Source: Lwoffella lincolnii (GTDB taxonomy: Bacteria > Pseudomonadota > Gammaproteobacteria > Pseudomonadales > Moraxellaceae). From it: a stretch of DNA of 46,074 nucleotides. Within the stretch, counting starts at the first letter, position 1. Every line of letters starts with the position of its first letter. Location of the stretch: positions 1 through 46,074 of the forward strand of contig NZ_MUYT01000003.1 of the NCBI RefSeq assembly GCF_002014765.1. Direction: 5' to 3'. The position numbers were made by a program, and so were the translations under genes. Positions 15,929-24,350 of this stretch are shown here, one piece after another. Under the pieces are notes generated by a model, which was given only the letters and a program-made list of their open reading frames with translations, made no database searches and was not told where the DNA came from.

Positions 15929-16639
15929 TTATGTCTGTGTTTGTTTTGCCAGCATCACCACATCTGCCAAAAATCCGTCCATATCGCATACTTGTGGCAT
16001 ATACCCCCATTGTACAAACTCAAGCCGTTTAAATAACGCCAAACTTGGCTGATTGTGAGCAAAAATCAGTGCCACCACGTTTTTGATGCCAAGTCCAGAA
16101 GCTTGCTGTAACATCCACGTCAATAAGGTACGACCGATGCCGTTTTGTTGATAATCAGGGTGCAGATAAAGGCTAATTTCACTGCTGATGTGATAAGCAG
16201 GACGAGCATACAAATCGCTAAAACTGCCCCACCCTACCAAACGCCCTTTACCCCCATCAACGCCATTATCTAATTGCTTAAGCACATAAATAGGACGCTT
16301 AGGATTGTGCAAATGCTCATGAAACCAAGCGGTACGCATGTTGGTACGGATTGGGGTTAAGTCTGCGGTGATTGATTTGCTGGGAACAGCCATGTTATAG
16401 ATGGCGACAATGTCGGTAAGGTCATCGATAGATGGTAAAAAAATACCCATCTTATTTGGTGGTTGACCAGACTTAGTTGATGATTGATCAGATAAACCAG
16501 TTTGCCAGTGATATAAGCAATTGTTTGTATTTTTGGACGATGGCATGTTTTTAGATAATGGCATGTTGTTTGTGTTAAGTTGGGTATGTTGGGAAAAATA
16601 GCCTATAATACGCCATATTTTTGTCATAACCAATGTCAT
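15929..16639 (-). CDS. GNAT-family N-acetyltransferase (phosphinothricin-acetyltransferase-like)
   Basis: The core from about residue 64 (MGIFLPSIDDLTDIVAIYN) follows the Pat/YncA-type GNAT pattern: VPSKSITADLTP, RTAWFHEH, a conserved VGWGSFSDLYARPAYHISSEISLY stretch, then the acetyl-CoA-binding QQNGIGRTLL and a C-terminal LEFVQWGYMPQV. Such enzymes acetylate small amines, sulfoximines or methionine derivatives; the substrate here is unknown. The first 63 residues are polar and repetitive (MPLSKNMPSSKN) and not part of the fold, so translation may really start at 16450, though neither start has a good ribosome site. It converges on the pseudopilin gene with a 39-base gap. Confidence 0.82.
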   Translation of the reverse strand: MTLVMTKIWRIIGYFSQHTQLNTNNMPLSKNMPSSKNTNNCLYHWQTGLSDQSSTKSGQPPNKMGIFLPSIDDLTDIVAIYNMAVPSKSITADLTPIRTNMRTAWFHEHLHNPKRPIYVLKQLDNGVDGGKGRLVGWGSFSDLYARPAYHISSEISLYLHPDYQQNGIGRTLLTWMLQQASGLGIKNVVALIFAHNQPSLALFKRLEFVQWGYMPQVCDMDGFLADVVMLAKQTQT

Positions 16640-16702
16640 ACTGTCATCTCACCCTACAATCTTACCCCATAATCTCACACTGTATAGCCACATGATACCC
16701 AC

Positions 16703-17746
16703 ATGCAAATCTTACTATTATCCGACTTATTAGCCAGCAACCAATCTGCTCAATCACTACCGTCATTGCCACTGCCTTGTGTGCTGACCATTGGTAATTT
16801 TGATGGGGTGCATTTGGGGCATCAGACCATGATTTATCAAGTACTCGATACGGCAAACTCACAGGGTCTTGCCAGTGCGGTGATGGTGTTTGAGCCACAA
16901 CCCAGAGAGTTTTTTTCACCCAGCAATGCCCCTGCTCGTTTGACCAATTTGGCAGAAAAACAACAGTTACTATCGAACTTGCAACACAATGGCAAGGGAT
17001 TGGATTATTTGATTGTGGCAGGGTTTGATGATGCATTTCGTTCGTTGTCTGCCAATGAGTTTGCTCAGATTCTGCTTAAACAACTGAATGTCAAAATTTT
17101 GGTGTTGGGTGATGATTTTAGGTTTGGACATGACCGCACAGGAGACAGTGAATTTTTACGTGCGTTTGGCTTTGTTGTCAATAATTTACAAACCATTAAA
17201 GACATGAATAACGATAACCGAATCAGCTCAACCCACATTAGAGCGTGTTTGGCAAAGGGTCAGTTAGACCATGCCCATGCACTGCTTGGGCATGAATATT
17301 TTATGTTAGGGACGGTAACCGATGGGGATAAAATCGGGCGGACATTGAACTTCCCCACCGCCAATATTGCCTTAAATCGGCTAAAACCTGCGGTGCATGG
17401 TGTGTTTGGTGTGTCTGTGAGGGCAACCGATGGTACGGATTTATCAAGCCTAGGCAAACACGGCAGTACTGGGCTGGTGGGTTTGAGTAAAGGCAGTTTG
17501 TTTGGTGCATGCAATGTTGGCACTCGCCCAACGCTTAACCAACAATATCAATGGCGACTGGAGGTGCATTTTCCTAAGTTTGATGGTGATTTATATGGAC
17601 AAGAGTTACTGGTTACTTTTTTGCATTTTTTGCATGGGGAGAGACGTTATTCATCGCTTGATGCGTTAAAGGCTGGGATTGATGCAGATGTACACGCTTT
17701 GTTGGCATGGCGTGAAGGGCCAGCATGGCATGAAAGGTTGCGTTGA
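16703..17746 (+). CDS. ribF: bifunctional riboflavin kinase / FAD synthetase
   Basis: The 347-residue enzyme phosphorylates riboflavin to FMN and adenylylates FMN to FAD. The N-terminal nucleotidyltransferase has TIGNFDGVHLGHQ (about 30-42), FGHDRTG and ISSTHIR (about 175-181). The C-terminal kinase has GDKIGRTLNFPTANI, GVFGV, ACNVGTRPT, and the catalytic Glu in LEVHFPKFDGDLYGQ. An insert of about 25 residues between GVFGVSVRATDG and the GACNVG strand is longer than usual. No clear Shine-Dalgarno is seen at 16703, but the start fits the family. In many proteobacteria ribF precedes ileS; here it stands alone. Confidence 0.94.
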   Translation: MQILLLSDLLASNQSAQSLPSLPLPCVLTIGNFDGVHLGHQTMIYQVLDTANSQGLASAVMVFEPQPREFFSPSNAPARLTNLAEKQQLLSNLQHNGKGLDYLIVAGFDDAFRSLSANEFAQILLKQLNVKILVLGDDFRFGHDRTGDSEFLRAFGFVVNNLQTIKDMNNDNRISSTHIRACLAKGQLDHAHALLGHEYFMLGTVTDGDKIGRTLNFPTANIALNRLKPAVHGVFGVSVRATDGTDLSSLGKHGSTGLVGLSKGSLFGACNVGTRPTLNQQYQWRLEVHFPKFDGDLYGQELLVTFLHFLHGERRYSSLDALKAGIDADVHALLAWREGPAWHERLR

Positions 17747-17780
17747 TGCGTTTTTAACTTCAGTTTTTAACGTCACATCA

Positions 17781-17803
17781 AGCCACGTTAAACGTGGCTT
17801 TTA
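17781..17803 (+). terminator. intrinsic terminator of ribF
   Basis: Stem AGCCACG/CGTGGCT within 17781-17799, followed by TTT and soon a further T-run (TTTTTT at about 17811). No T-run exists on the minus strand, so it serves ribF only. Confidence 0.65.
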
Positions 17804-17858
17804 TGATGGATTTTTTATGGTTTTTTATGATAGATGGCTATTTTTGACAAATATAACC

Positions 17859-19055
17859 TTAGCTTTTTAATACGTCTGCCATGGCATTTGCCACATAGTC
17901 GATGTTGTTGGTGTTTAAGCCTGCCACACACATGCGAGAGTTACTGACCATATAAATGCCAAAGTCTTTTTGTAGGCGTTCGACTTGTTTGGGAGTGAGT
18001 CCTGTAAAGCTAAACATGCCGTTTTGCTCGGTGAGATAGTCAAAGTTCTGCTCAGGAATTTTGGCTTCTAACGTGGCTTTGAGTTTTTGTCGCATCTGTT
18101 TGATGCGATCACGCATGTCATAAACTTCACCCAGCCATTGTTGATATAATTCATCATCATTCATGACGATGTCAACGACATGTCCACCATGTGATGGCGG
18201 GCTTGAATAGATGCGACGCACGGTAAATTGTAGTTGGCCAAACACTCGTTCGGCTTCATCAGCGGTGGGGCAAACCACTGACAGACCACCCACTCGCTCA
18301 CCATAAAGCGATAAGTTTTTAGAAAATGAGTTACTGACGATAAGCGTCATGCCCATGTCCACCGCTTTGCGAATGGCATAAGCGTCACTGTCCATGTCTG
18401 TGCCAAAACCTTGATAAGCAATGTCCATAAAAGCAATCAGCCCACGCTGCTTGATGACTTCTAGTACGGTATTCCATTGCTCTTGTGTCAAATCACGCCC
18501 TGTTGGGTTATGACAGCATGGATGCAATAAAATGATGTCATCTTTATCCAAGTTTTGTAGATAAGCAATCATATCGTCAAATTTGACACTGCTGGTGGCT
18601 TTGTCGTAATAGGGGTATTTATGAACTTCGATGTTACTGCCTTCAAAGATGGCAATGTGGTTACCCCATGTGGGGTCGCTGACATGGCATTTGGCATGGG
18701 GAAACCATTGATGCAAAAACTCCGCTCCCACTTTTAATGCTCCTGAACCGCCAATGGTGGCGATGGTGGCGACACGCTGTTCTTGTAGCACTTGAGCATC
18801 TTTACCAAACAACAGATTTTGACATGCTTTGCGATACCCAGCCAGCCCTGCCATTGGCAAGTAAGGGCGTGGTTGTACGGGGTCAGCAAGGCGTTTTTCA
18901 GCGGTTTTGACGCATTCTAGGACGGGTAATTTACCGTCTTGAGTGTAGTACACGCCCACACCAAGATTCACTTTATCCGCTTTGGTGTCATTTTTGAATT
19001 GTTCCATCAACCCCAAAATGGGGTCGCCTGCATAAAAATCGACATTTTTAAACAT
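17859..19055 (-). CDS. tyrB: aromatic-amino-acid / aspartate aminotransferase
   Basis: This 398-residue class I PLP-dependent aminotransferase moves amino groups between tyrosine, phenylalanine or aspartate and 2-oxoglutarate. Seen are NLGVGVYY at the start, YLPMAGLAGYRKAC, the GGSGALKVGAEF loop, HPCCHNPTGRDLT, DIAYQGFGTD, the PLP lysine in SNSFSKNLSLYGERVG (about 250), YSSPPSHGG, and the C-terminal SRMCVAGL arginine that binds the alpha-carboxylate. The subfamily resembles E. coli TyrB/AspC, and tyrB is the better guess. AAGGAGA sits before ATG 19055. Confidence 0.9.
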   Translation of the reverse strand: MFKNVDFYAGDPILGLMEQFKNDTKADKVNLGVGVYYTQDGKLPVLECVKTAEKRLADPVQPRPYLPMAGLAGYRKACQNLLFGKDAQVLQEQRVATIATIGGSGALKVGAEFLHQWFPHAKCHVSDPTWGNHIAIFEGSNIEVHKYPYYDKATSSVKFDDMIAYLQNLDKDDIILLHPCCHNPTGRDLTQEQWNTVLEVIKQRGLIAFMDIAYQGFGTDMDSDAYAIRKAVDMGMTLIVSNSFSKNLSLYGERVGGLSVVCPTADEAERVFGQLQFTVRRIYSSPPSHGGHVVDIVMNDDELYQQWLGEVYDMRDRIKQMRQKLKATLEAKIPEQNFDYLTEQNGMFSFTGLTPKQVERLQKDFGIYMVSNSRMCVAGLNTNNIDYVANAMADVLKS

Positions 19056-19123
19056 GGTATCTCCTTGAACTTAATGGCTAAAAAAATATAAATCAGTTTA
19101 ACATTGAAATCAACGGCTGTTTT

Positions 19124-20218
19124 TTATGATGATAAAACCTTAACCCCGACCTTATCGCCCATTTGTGGTATCGGCCAAGACCCATCAGCCGTCGCAACAA
19201 TGTGGGCATAGACCATCTCTTGGTTGCCCAGTTTAAGCTGACAAAGATGATACGCCCCTTTAAACTCAGTGTCTACTACCGTGGCGGTGGTGGTGTGGGC
19301 ATGATGAGCAACACCGTCAGCAATATTGACCACTTCTAGCATTTCTGGACGTAAGAGCAATTTGCCTGTTTGTTCTGTTTTGCCTTGTTCTGTATCGGTA
19401 AAATAAGGATATTGCGAACCAAGTTTGCCTAGGACAGTTTGATAGCTGGTGCTTGCATCATTGCCACTGATTGGTGTGGCATTAAGCCAAGACCCTTGAC
19501 CGATAAACTGTGCCACAATCTGTGTCTTGGGTTGATGATATAACTCACTGGGAGTTGCCCATTGTTGTAGCACACCATCGGCTATCAGCCCCACCTTATC
19601 CGCCATGGCAAAGGCTTCTTGTTGGTCATGCGTGACCATGATGGCTTGAGTGTCTTGTTGCTTTAACAGCTCTCGCACTTCTTTGGCAAGGCTGGTTCTT
19701 AGCTCAGCGTCAAGACTGGAAAACGGTTCATCTAGCAAAATCAGTTGTGGCTTAGGAGCTAAGGCTCTGGCAAGTGCCACACGTTGTTGTTGTCCACCTG
19801 ACAGCTCATGTGGGTAACGGTTATGGTAAGTGTCTAAACCGATAAAATCCAAAAGCTCAGCAATGCGTGTCTGCCTATCGGCTTTGCTAAGCTGATGCAA
19901 GCCAAAACCCACATTATCCGCCACGGTCAAATGTGGAAATAGGGCATAATTTTGGAACACCACACCAATCCCACGCAAGTGGGCAGGGACAGACACCGAC
20001 TGACTGGGGGTGTGGCTAAACAACACCTTACCATTAAGATGAATGTCGCCTTGGGTGGGTGTTTCAAAACCTGCCATACACCGTAATGCACTGGTTTTAC
20101 CACAGCCTGATTGCCCTAGTAGACAAGCAATCTCACCTGCTTGTAATTCAAAACTGACATCAGACAGCACTTGTTTTTGCCCATATGCCAAGGCAAGATG
20201 TTTGACTGATAAACTCAT
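19124..20218 (-). CDS. fbpC: ferric-iron ABC transporter ATP-binding protein
   Basis: The 364-residue ATPase powers iron import through the FbpB channel. Walker A is GQSGCGKTS (about 35-43), the Q-loop lies in VVFQNYALFPHLTV, the signature is LSGGQQQRVALARAL (about 138), Walker B is LILLDEPFSSLD, and the H-loop is MVTHDQQEAF. A C-terminal TOBE-like regulatory region follows (about 245-364; LLRPEMLEVV). Its ATG overlaps the fbpB stop codon by four bases (ATGA), so the two are translationally coupled. It belongs to the Fe3+/putrescine-type importer class; the neighbouring FbpA-like protein makes iron the best substrate. Confidence 0.92.
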   Translation of the reverse strand: MSLSVKHLALAYGQKQVLSDVSFELQAGEIACLLGQSGCGKTSALRCMAGFETPTQGDIHLNGKVLFSHTPSQSVSVPAHLRGIGVVFQNYALFPHLTVADNVGFGLHQLSKADRQTRIAELLDFIGLDTYHNRYPHELSGGQQQRVALARALAPKPQLILLDEPFSSLDAELRTSLAKEVRELLKQQDTQAIMVTHDQQEAFAMADKVGLIADGVLQQWATPSELYHQPKTQIVAQFIGQGSWLNATPISGNDASTSYQTVLGKLGSQYPYFTDTEQGKTEQTGKLLLRPEMLEVVNIADGVAHHAHTTTATVVDTEFKGAYHLCQLKLGNQEMVYAHIVATADGSWPIPQMGDKVGVKVLSS

Positions 20219-21807
20219 GAACGATACTCCGCTTTTGCAAACACAATCACAGGCACCAAACCTGCCAACACAATCACCAACGCAGGCAAAGATGCTTCGT
20301 TAAACTGCCCTTCCATGGTATACGCATAAATCCGCACTGCCAACGTATCCCAATCATAAGGGCGAGTCATCAGTGTGATTGGCATCTCTTTCATGATGTC
20401 CACAAACACCATCAGCAGGGCAATGCCCAAAGAGCCTTTTAACAGCGGCAAATACACCTTGGTAATCAATCGATGACCAACCACGCCAAGACTCACCGCT
20501 GATTCAGTCATGCTTGGCAAAATACGCTCAAAACCACTCTCCACACTTGACACCGCCAATGCCAAAAAGCGAATGACATACGCCACAAGCATCACAAGCA
20601 GTGTTCCTTTAAAAATTCCTGTCATATCCTCTGACAAAGACAACCGCTCAATCAACCAATTATCCAGTCCTGCCACAGGCACAAACACACCCAACGCTAA
20701 AATCGCCCCTGGAATGGCATAACCCAACGTCGCCACACGAGTCGCCACTTGGGCAAAACGGCTGTTATCCGTTCGCTTTGCCATTACCAATAACAACGCC
20801 ACCACTGCCGTTAATCCTGCTCCCATCAGACCAATCAGCACCGAATGCCACATTGGGTTCAATAAAGCGTGCAATGATTGCCATTGCCAATCTGCCACCG
20901 CCCACACCACCAACTGACCCAAAGGCAATAAAAACCCCAAAGTCAGCACAAGCACACAATACAAAGTGGCAAGCCATGCCTTTGTTCCCTGTAATGGCTT
21001 AATGCTTGCCTGTACCGACTTATCAATGGCAAAACGTTGCCCACCACGAGTCACCTGCTCCAAAAACATCAACGCAAATACAAACACAATCAACAGCGAT
21101 GCCAACTGCTTGGCAGTCTCAATAGAAAAAAAACCATACCACGCCTGATAAATCGCTGTGGTAAACGTCTCCACCCCAAAGATAGACACCGCACCAAAAT
21201 CCGCCAACACTTCCATCAACGCAAGCATCAACCCACCCAGCACCCACGGACGAGCCATCGGTAAGGCAATCTTCATCGCCGACTGTTTGGGCGACAAACC
21301 CAAAGACGCACCGACCTCTAAAGACTGCTGCCCCATGCTCAAAAACGCATTGCGAGCAAGCAAATACACATAAGGATAAAAGGTCAAAATCATCACCACC
21401 GATAAGCCCCAAATGTTACGCACATCAGGCAACCCCTGCTCAAACCCATGTGCTTGACGCAGATAGGTACTTATCGCCCCTGTGTAATCAAACATGCCCA
21501 CCTGCACAAATGCCAGCACATACGCAGGTACGGTTAATGGCAACATCATCGCCCAAAACAGCACCCCACGAAGTGGAAAACGATACATTGCCGTCAGCCA
21601 AGCGGTACTCACTCCCACCAGCAACACACCGACTGCTGTCATTAATAGCAGTATTAGGGTATTTTTCACCAACAACGGCAACTGATAATCGAGTAAAAAC
21701 CCCCAAATCTCCTGGTCAAACTCACCAAATGCCAGCATAATGACTGACAACGGCATCAGCACCAACGCCATACATAGCAATAACCACACTTTGGGTAATA
21801 CACGCAT
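20215..21807 (-). CDS. fbpB: ferric-iron ABC transporter permease
   Basis: The 530-residue inner-membrane permease is a fusion of two BPD-type permease halves with about 12 membrane helices. Each half has an EAA-type coupling loop: EVGASLGLSPKQSAMKIALP near residue 160 and ESAVSLGVVGHRLITKVYLP near 440. ADFGAVSIFGVETFTTAIYQ is typical of FbpB/AfuB. It moves Fe3+ from the periplasmic binding protein to the cytoplasm. It is the first gene of the minus-strand fbpBC pair and is divergent from fbpA, with a Fur-like box in the 208-base gap. Confidence 0.92.
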   Translation of the reverse strand: MRVLPKVWLLLCMALVLMPLSVIMLAFGEFDQEIWGFLLDYQLPLLVKNTLILLLMTAVGVLLVGVSTAWLTAMYRFPLRGVLFWAMMLPLTVPAYVLAFVQVGMFDYTGAISTYLRQAHGFEQGLPDVRNIWGLSVVMILTFYPYVYLLARNAFLSMGQQSLEVGASLGLSPKQSAMKIALPMARPWVLGGLMLALMEVLADFGAVSIFGVETFTTAIYQAWYGFFSIETAKQLASLLIVFVFALMFLEQVTRGGQRFAIDKSVQASIKPLQGTKAWLATLYCVLVLTLGFLLPLGQLVVWAVADWQWQSLHALLNPMWHSVLIGLMGAGLTAVVALLLVMAKRTDNSRFAQVATRVATLGYAIPGAILALGVFVPVAGLDNWLIERLSLSEDMTGIFKGTLLVMLVAYVIRFLALAVSSVESGFERILPSMTESAVSLGVVGHRLITKVYLPLLKGSLGIALLMVFVDIMKEMPITLMTRPYDWDTLAVRIYAYTMEGQFNEASLPALVIVLAGLVPVIVFAKAEYRS

Positions 21808-21873
21808 AACTCATCAAACCTAATATTTATTATCTTTTCATTCAGACACAAAAAATCACAATATAAAAATGAA

Positions 21874-21888
21874 TGATAATTATTATTG
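21874..21888. promoter_or_regulatory. Fur-like box between fbpBC and fbpA
   Basis: TGATAATTATTATTG matches the Fur 7-1-7 consensus (TGATAAT-N-ATTATCA) at 13 of 14 informative positions except the last two, that is 12 of 14. It lies 67 bases upstream of fbpBC and 127 bases upstream of fbpA, placed to control both. Iron repression is inferred from the match and the function of the genes. Confidence 0.7.
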
Positions 21889-22015
21889 TTCATCAGTATG
21901 AGTTATTATATACTAGCTTAAATTTAAGTAAAATCTTTATCTTAAACCACGCAAGCTCATTACAAAACAAAACCCTTTGTGATGACACGCATTTTTATCC
22001 ATCAAGGAGACAGTG

Positions 22016-23008
22016 ATGTTAAAGAAAACACTACTTGCCATTTGCACATTGGGCGCTTTAACCCCTGCTTTTGCCACCGAATTGGTATTGTACTCTGCTC
22101 GTGCCGACACCCTACTTAAGCCGATTGTGGAAAAGTACGAACAAAAAACAGGAGTCAACATTAAGTTGGTCAACGACAAAGCAGGCCCACTGATTCAAAA
22201 GCTACAAGCTGAAGGCAGTAACACCCCTGCCGATCTTTTAATCACCGTCGATGGTGGTAACCTTTGGCAAGCGGCTCAAACTGGCATCTTAAAACCAGTC
22301 AACTCAAAAGTATTAGAGGCCAATATCCCGGCACAATTTCAAGACCCTAAAAACCGCTGGTTTGGCATGTCTGTGCGTGCCAGAACCATTTTTTATAACC
22401 CACAAAAAGTCAACCCATCTGAATTATCAACCTATGCTGACTTGGCAAGCCCAAAATGGCAAGGCAGACTGTGCTTACGCACATCAGATAACGTCTATAA
22501 CCAATCATTGGTTGGTACCATGATTCAAAACCTAGGTCGTGCCACCACCGAAAAAGTGGTGAAAGGTTGGGTCAGTAATTTAGCAACCACCCCATTTCCT
22601 AATGACACCGCCATGCTAGAAGCCATTGACGCAGGTCGCTGTGACGTGGGCATTGCCAATACCTATTATTACGGTCGCCTACTGAATAAAAAACCAAACA
22701 TCAGCGTCAAGCCATTTTTTGCCAACCAAAATGGCAAAGGCACACACGTCAATGTTTCAGGCATTGGGTTGGTGAAATACAGTAAAAATCAAGCAGAAGC
22801 CCAAAAGTTCATGGAATGGCTAAGCGGTCCTGAGGCCCAGAACTTATTCGCTGATTTAAATAACGAATACCCAGCCAACCCTCGCATCAGCCCAGCCCCC
22901 CATGTGGCAAAATGGGGTTCATTCAAACAAGACATCATCAACGTCTCTGTTGCAGGCCAAAACCAACGTCAAGCCATCATGTTGATGAAAAAAGCAGGTT
23001 ATAAATAA
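22016..23008 (+). CDS. fbpA: periplasmic ferric-iron-binding protein
   Basis: The 330-residue precursor has a signal peptide (MLKKTLLAICTLGALTPAFA-TE). The mature protein follows the FbpA/AfuA pattern: LVLYSARADTLLKPIVEKYEQ, PADLLITVDGGNLWQA, and the iron-ligand tyrosine cluster NTYYYGRL (about residue 220). It also has a cysteine pair (RLCLRTS and GRCDVG) and a C-terminal SGPEAQNLFADLNNEYP. It binds Fe3+, probably with a synergistic anion, and delivers it to FbpBC. I chose ATG 22016 (AAGGAG six bases ahead) over the adjacent GTG 22013. It is transcribed apart from fbpBC, unlike the usual fbpABC order. Confidence 0.92.
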   Translation: MLKKTLLAICTLGALTPAFATELVLYSARADTLLKPIVEKYEQKTGVNIKLVNDKAGPLIQKLQAEGSNTPADLLITVDGGNLWQAAQTGILKPVNSKVLEANIPAQFQDPKNRWFGMSVRARTIFYNPQKVNPSELSTYADLASPKWQGRLCLRTSDNVYNQSLVGTMIQNLGRATTEKVVKGWVSNLATTPFPNDTAMLEAIDAGRCDVGIANTYYYGRLLNKKPNISVKPFFANQNGKGTHVNVSGIGLVKYSKNQAEAQKFMEWLSGPEAQNLFADLNNEYPANPRISPAPHVAKWGSFKQDIINVSVAGQNQRQAIMLMKKAGYK

Positions 23009-23044
23009 TCTGAATGTGATTTCATTTAAATTTGACTGACAACC

Positions 23045-23087
23045 GTCATAAAAAAAAGCCCAAAATGATTTGGGCTTTTTTTATGAC
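23045..23087. terminator. intrinsic terminator of fbpA with extended stem
   Basis: A long palindrome: GTCATA, an A-run, GCCCAAA, loop ATGA, TTTGGGC, a T-run and TATGAC. GC core plus T-run makes it a strong terminator; symmetry lets it work on both strands. Confidence 0.9.
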
Positions 23088-23246
23088 AATAAAATTTTTT
23101 GTTTGTGATGAGTTCAAGTTAAAATAACCCATTGTTACAAATGGATTGAACAAGACTTAACCACTTGTTATCCACCCAAATCCGTGAATGGCTTTAATCC
23201 GTGAGTAACTTGACATGAGTAATTTGAATCCATGGGGCAACTGTAA

Positions 23247-24086
23247 ATGATAAAACCGCACAACACCACGTTAAACGATGATGAGTTAAGCGACAATGAG
23301 TTAAGCGACGATGAATTGGCATTATACGCTCGGCAAATCCTACTTGATGAATGGGGTTTAAAAGCCCAGTTACGACTGAAACACGCCAATGTGTTAGTTG
23401 TTGGTGTGGGGGGGCTTGGGTGTCCTGCTTTAGAAACTCTGGTAAGGGCAGGTGTGGGGCATCTTCTGTTGATAGATGATGACAAGGTACAACTGAGTAA
23501 TCTACAACGACAAAGCTTATTTTATCCAGATGACATCGGCAAGCCTAAAGCCCAAACGGCTTGTCTTACCTTAAAAAAAACCAATCCTTATGTTGAGATT
23601 CATGCCATTTGTCAACGATTAGATGATGGGCTGGCTCACCAATTATTTGCCCACTCAGCCACCCATGCAGACAATAGATTTGACGTCATATTAGACTGTA
23701 GCGATAATTTTGCCACTCGCCGACTGCTTAACCAGTTAAGTGTCAAGCACAATATCCCCTTGTTATCGGCATCAGCAATTGCCATGAACGGTCAATTGGC
23801 GTTATTTGAGCCTGCAAAAAATACGGGGTGTTATCACTGTATTTTTGGGCATACCACACCCATTGAACAGACTTGTGCCACATCAGGGGTTTTGGCCAGC
23901 ACACCTGCATTTATGGGACAGCTACAAGCAAATGTGGCATTACAATTTTTGGGACGTGGCATCAATCCATTGGTAAATAAGTTGTTATTATGCGATGGAC
24001 AACGCATGAAGATACAAGCCATTTCTTACCACAAGCAAGCAAGTTGTGATGTTTGTGGTAGTGTTTTCGCTGATGTGCCACTTTAG
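23247..24086 (+). CDS. moeB: MoeB/ThiF-type adenylyltransferase
   Basis: This 279-residue E1-like enzyme activates the C-terminal glycine of a small sulfur-carrier protein (MoaD or ThiS) with ATP. The nucleotide-binding loop is VVGVGGLGCPALE (about 51-63). LIDDDKVQLSNLQRQSLF carries the Mg/ATP-binding Asp and Arg. DCSDNFATRRLLN holds the active aspartate. TSGVLASTPAFMG and two zinc CxxC pairs (YHCIF context CYHC, and CDVC) complete the fold. MoeB is preferred because nitrate reductase genes needing molybdenum cofactor follow. The N-terminus has an in-frame 15-bp DNA repeat giving DDELSDNELSDDEL. The ribosome site is poor, so the start is uncertain. Confidence 0.85.
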   Translation: MIKPHNTTLNDDELSDNELSDDELALYARQILLDEWGLKAQLRLKHANVLVVGVGGLGCPALETLVRAGVGHLLLIDDDKVQLSNLQRQSLFYPDDIGKPKAQTACLTLKKTNPYVEIHAICQRLDDGLAHQLFAHSATHADNRFDVILDCSDNFATRRLLNQLSVKHNIPLLSASAIAMNGQLALFEPAKNTGCYHCIFGHTTPIEQTCATSGVLASTPAFMGQLQANVALQFLGRGINPLVNKLLLCDGQRMKIQAISYHKQASCDVCGSVFADVPL

Positions 24087-24261
24087 AAGTACATGGCTCA
24101 ATATTTATAGCCATTGGCATGATATCTCCTATTGGTGTTTTTTGATAATCTCATCGTATGTTTGGTTTGATTTGATTTGTTTTCATCTACTTGCAAAGAC
24201 GTGAATCGCCAACGAACCACAAACCAATCAGAAGCGGTTATGTTTGTTAAAACAGTGCCAT

Positions 24262-24306
24262 ATTTCTAAACAAGCTTCGTTTATCACAAGCTGATTTCTT
24301 AGAAAT
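24262..24306. promoter_or_regulatory. inverted repeat upstream of narK1
   Basis: ATTTCTAA (24262-24269) and TTAGAAAT (24299-24306) enclose 29 bases, 45 bases before the narK1 start. It may be an operator or leader stem. I see no full FNR site (TTGAT-N4-ATCAA) in 24087-24350. Confidence 0.35.
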
Positions 24307-24350
24307 GGGTGATGACCAATTTTTTTATTCATTTAATTAGGAGAGGTATC

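Noticed and set aside
20765..21412. Several open frames antisense or out of frame in fbpB
   Set aside because: They are shadows of a conserved permease gene with biased composition and have no independent support.
24140..24165. FNR-like TTGATAATCTCATC upstream of narK1
   Set aside because: Only the left half matches; the right half does not fit ATCAA.
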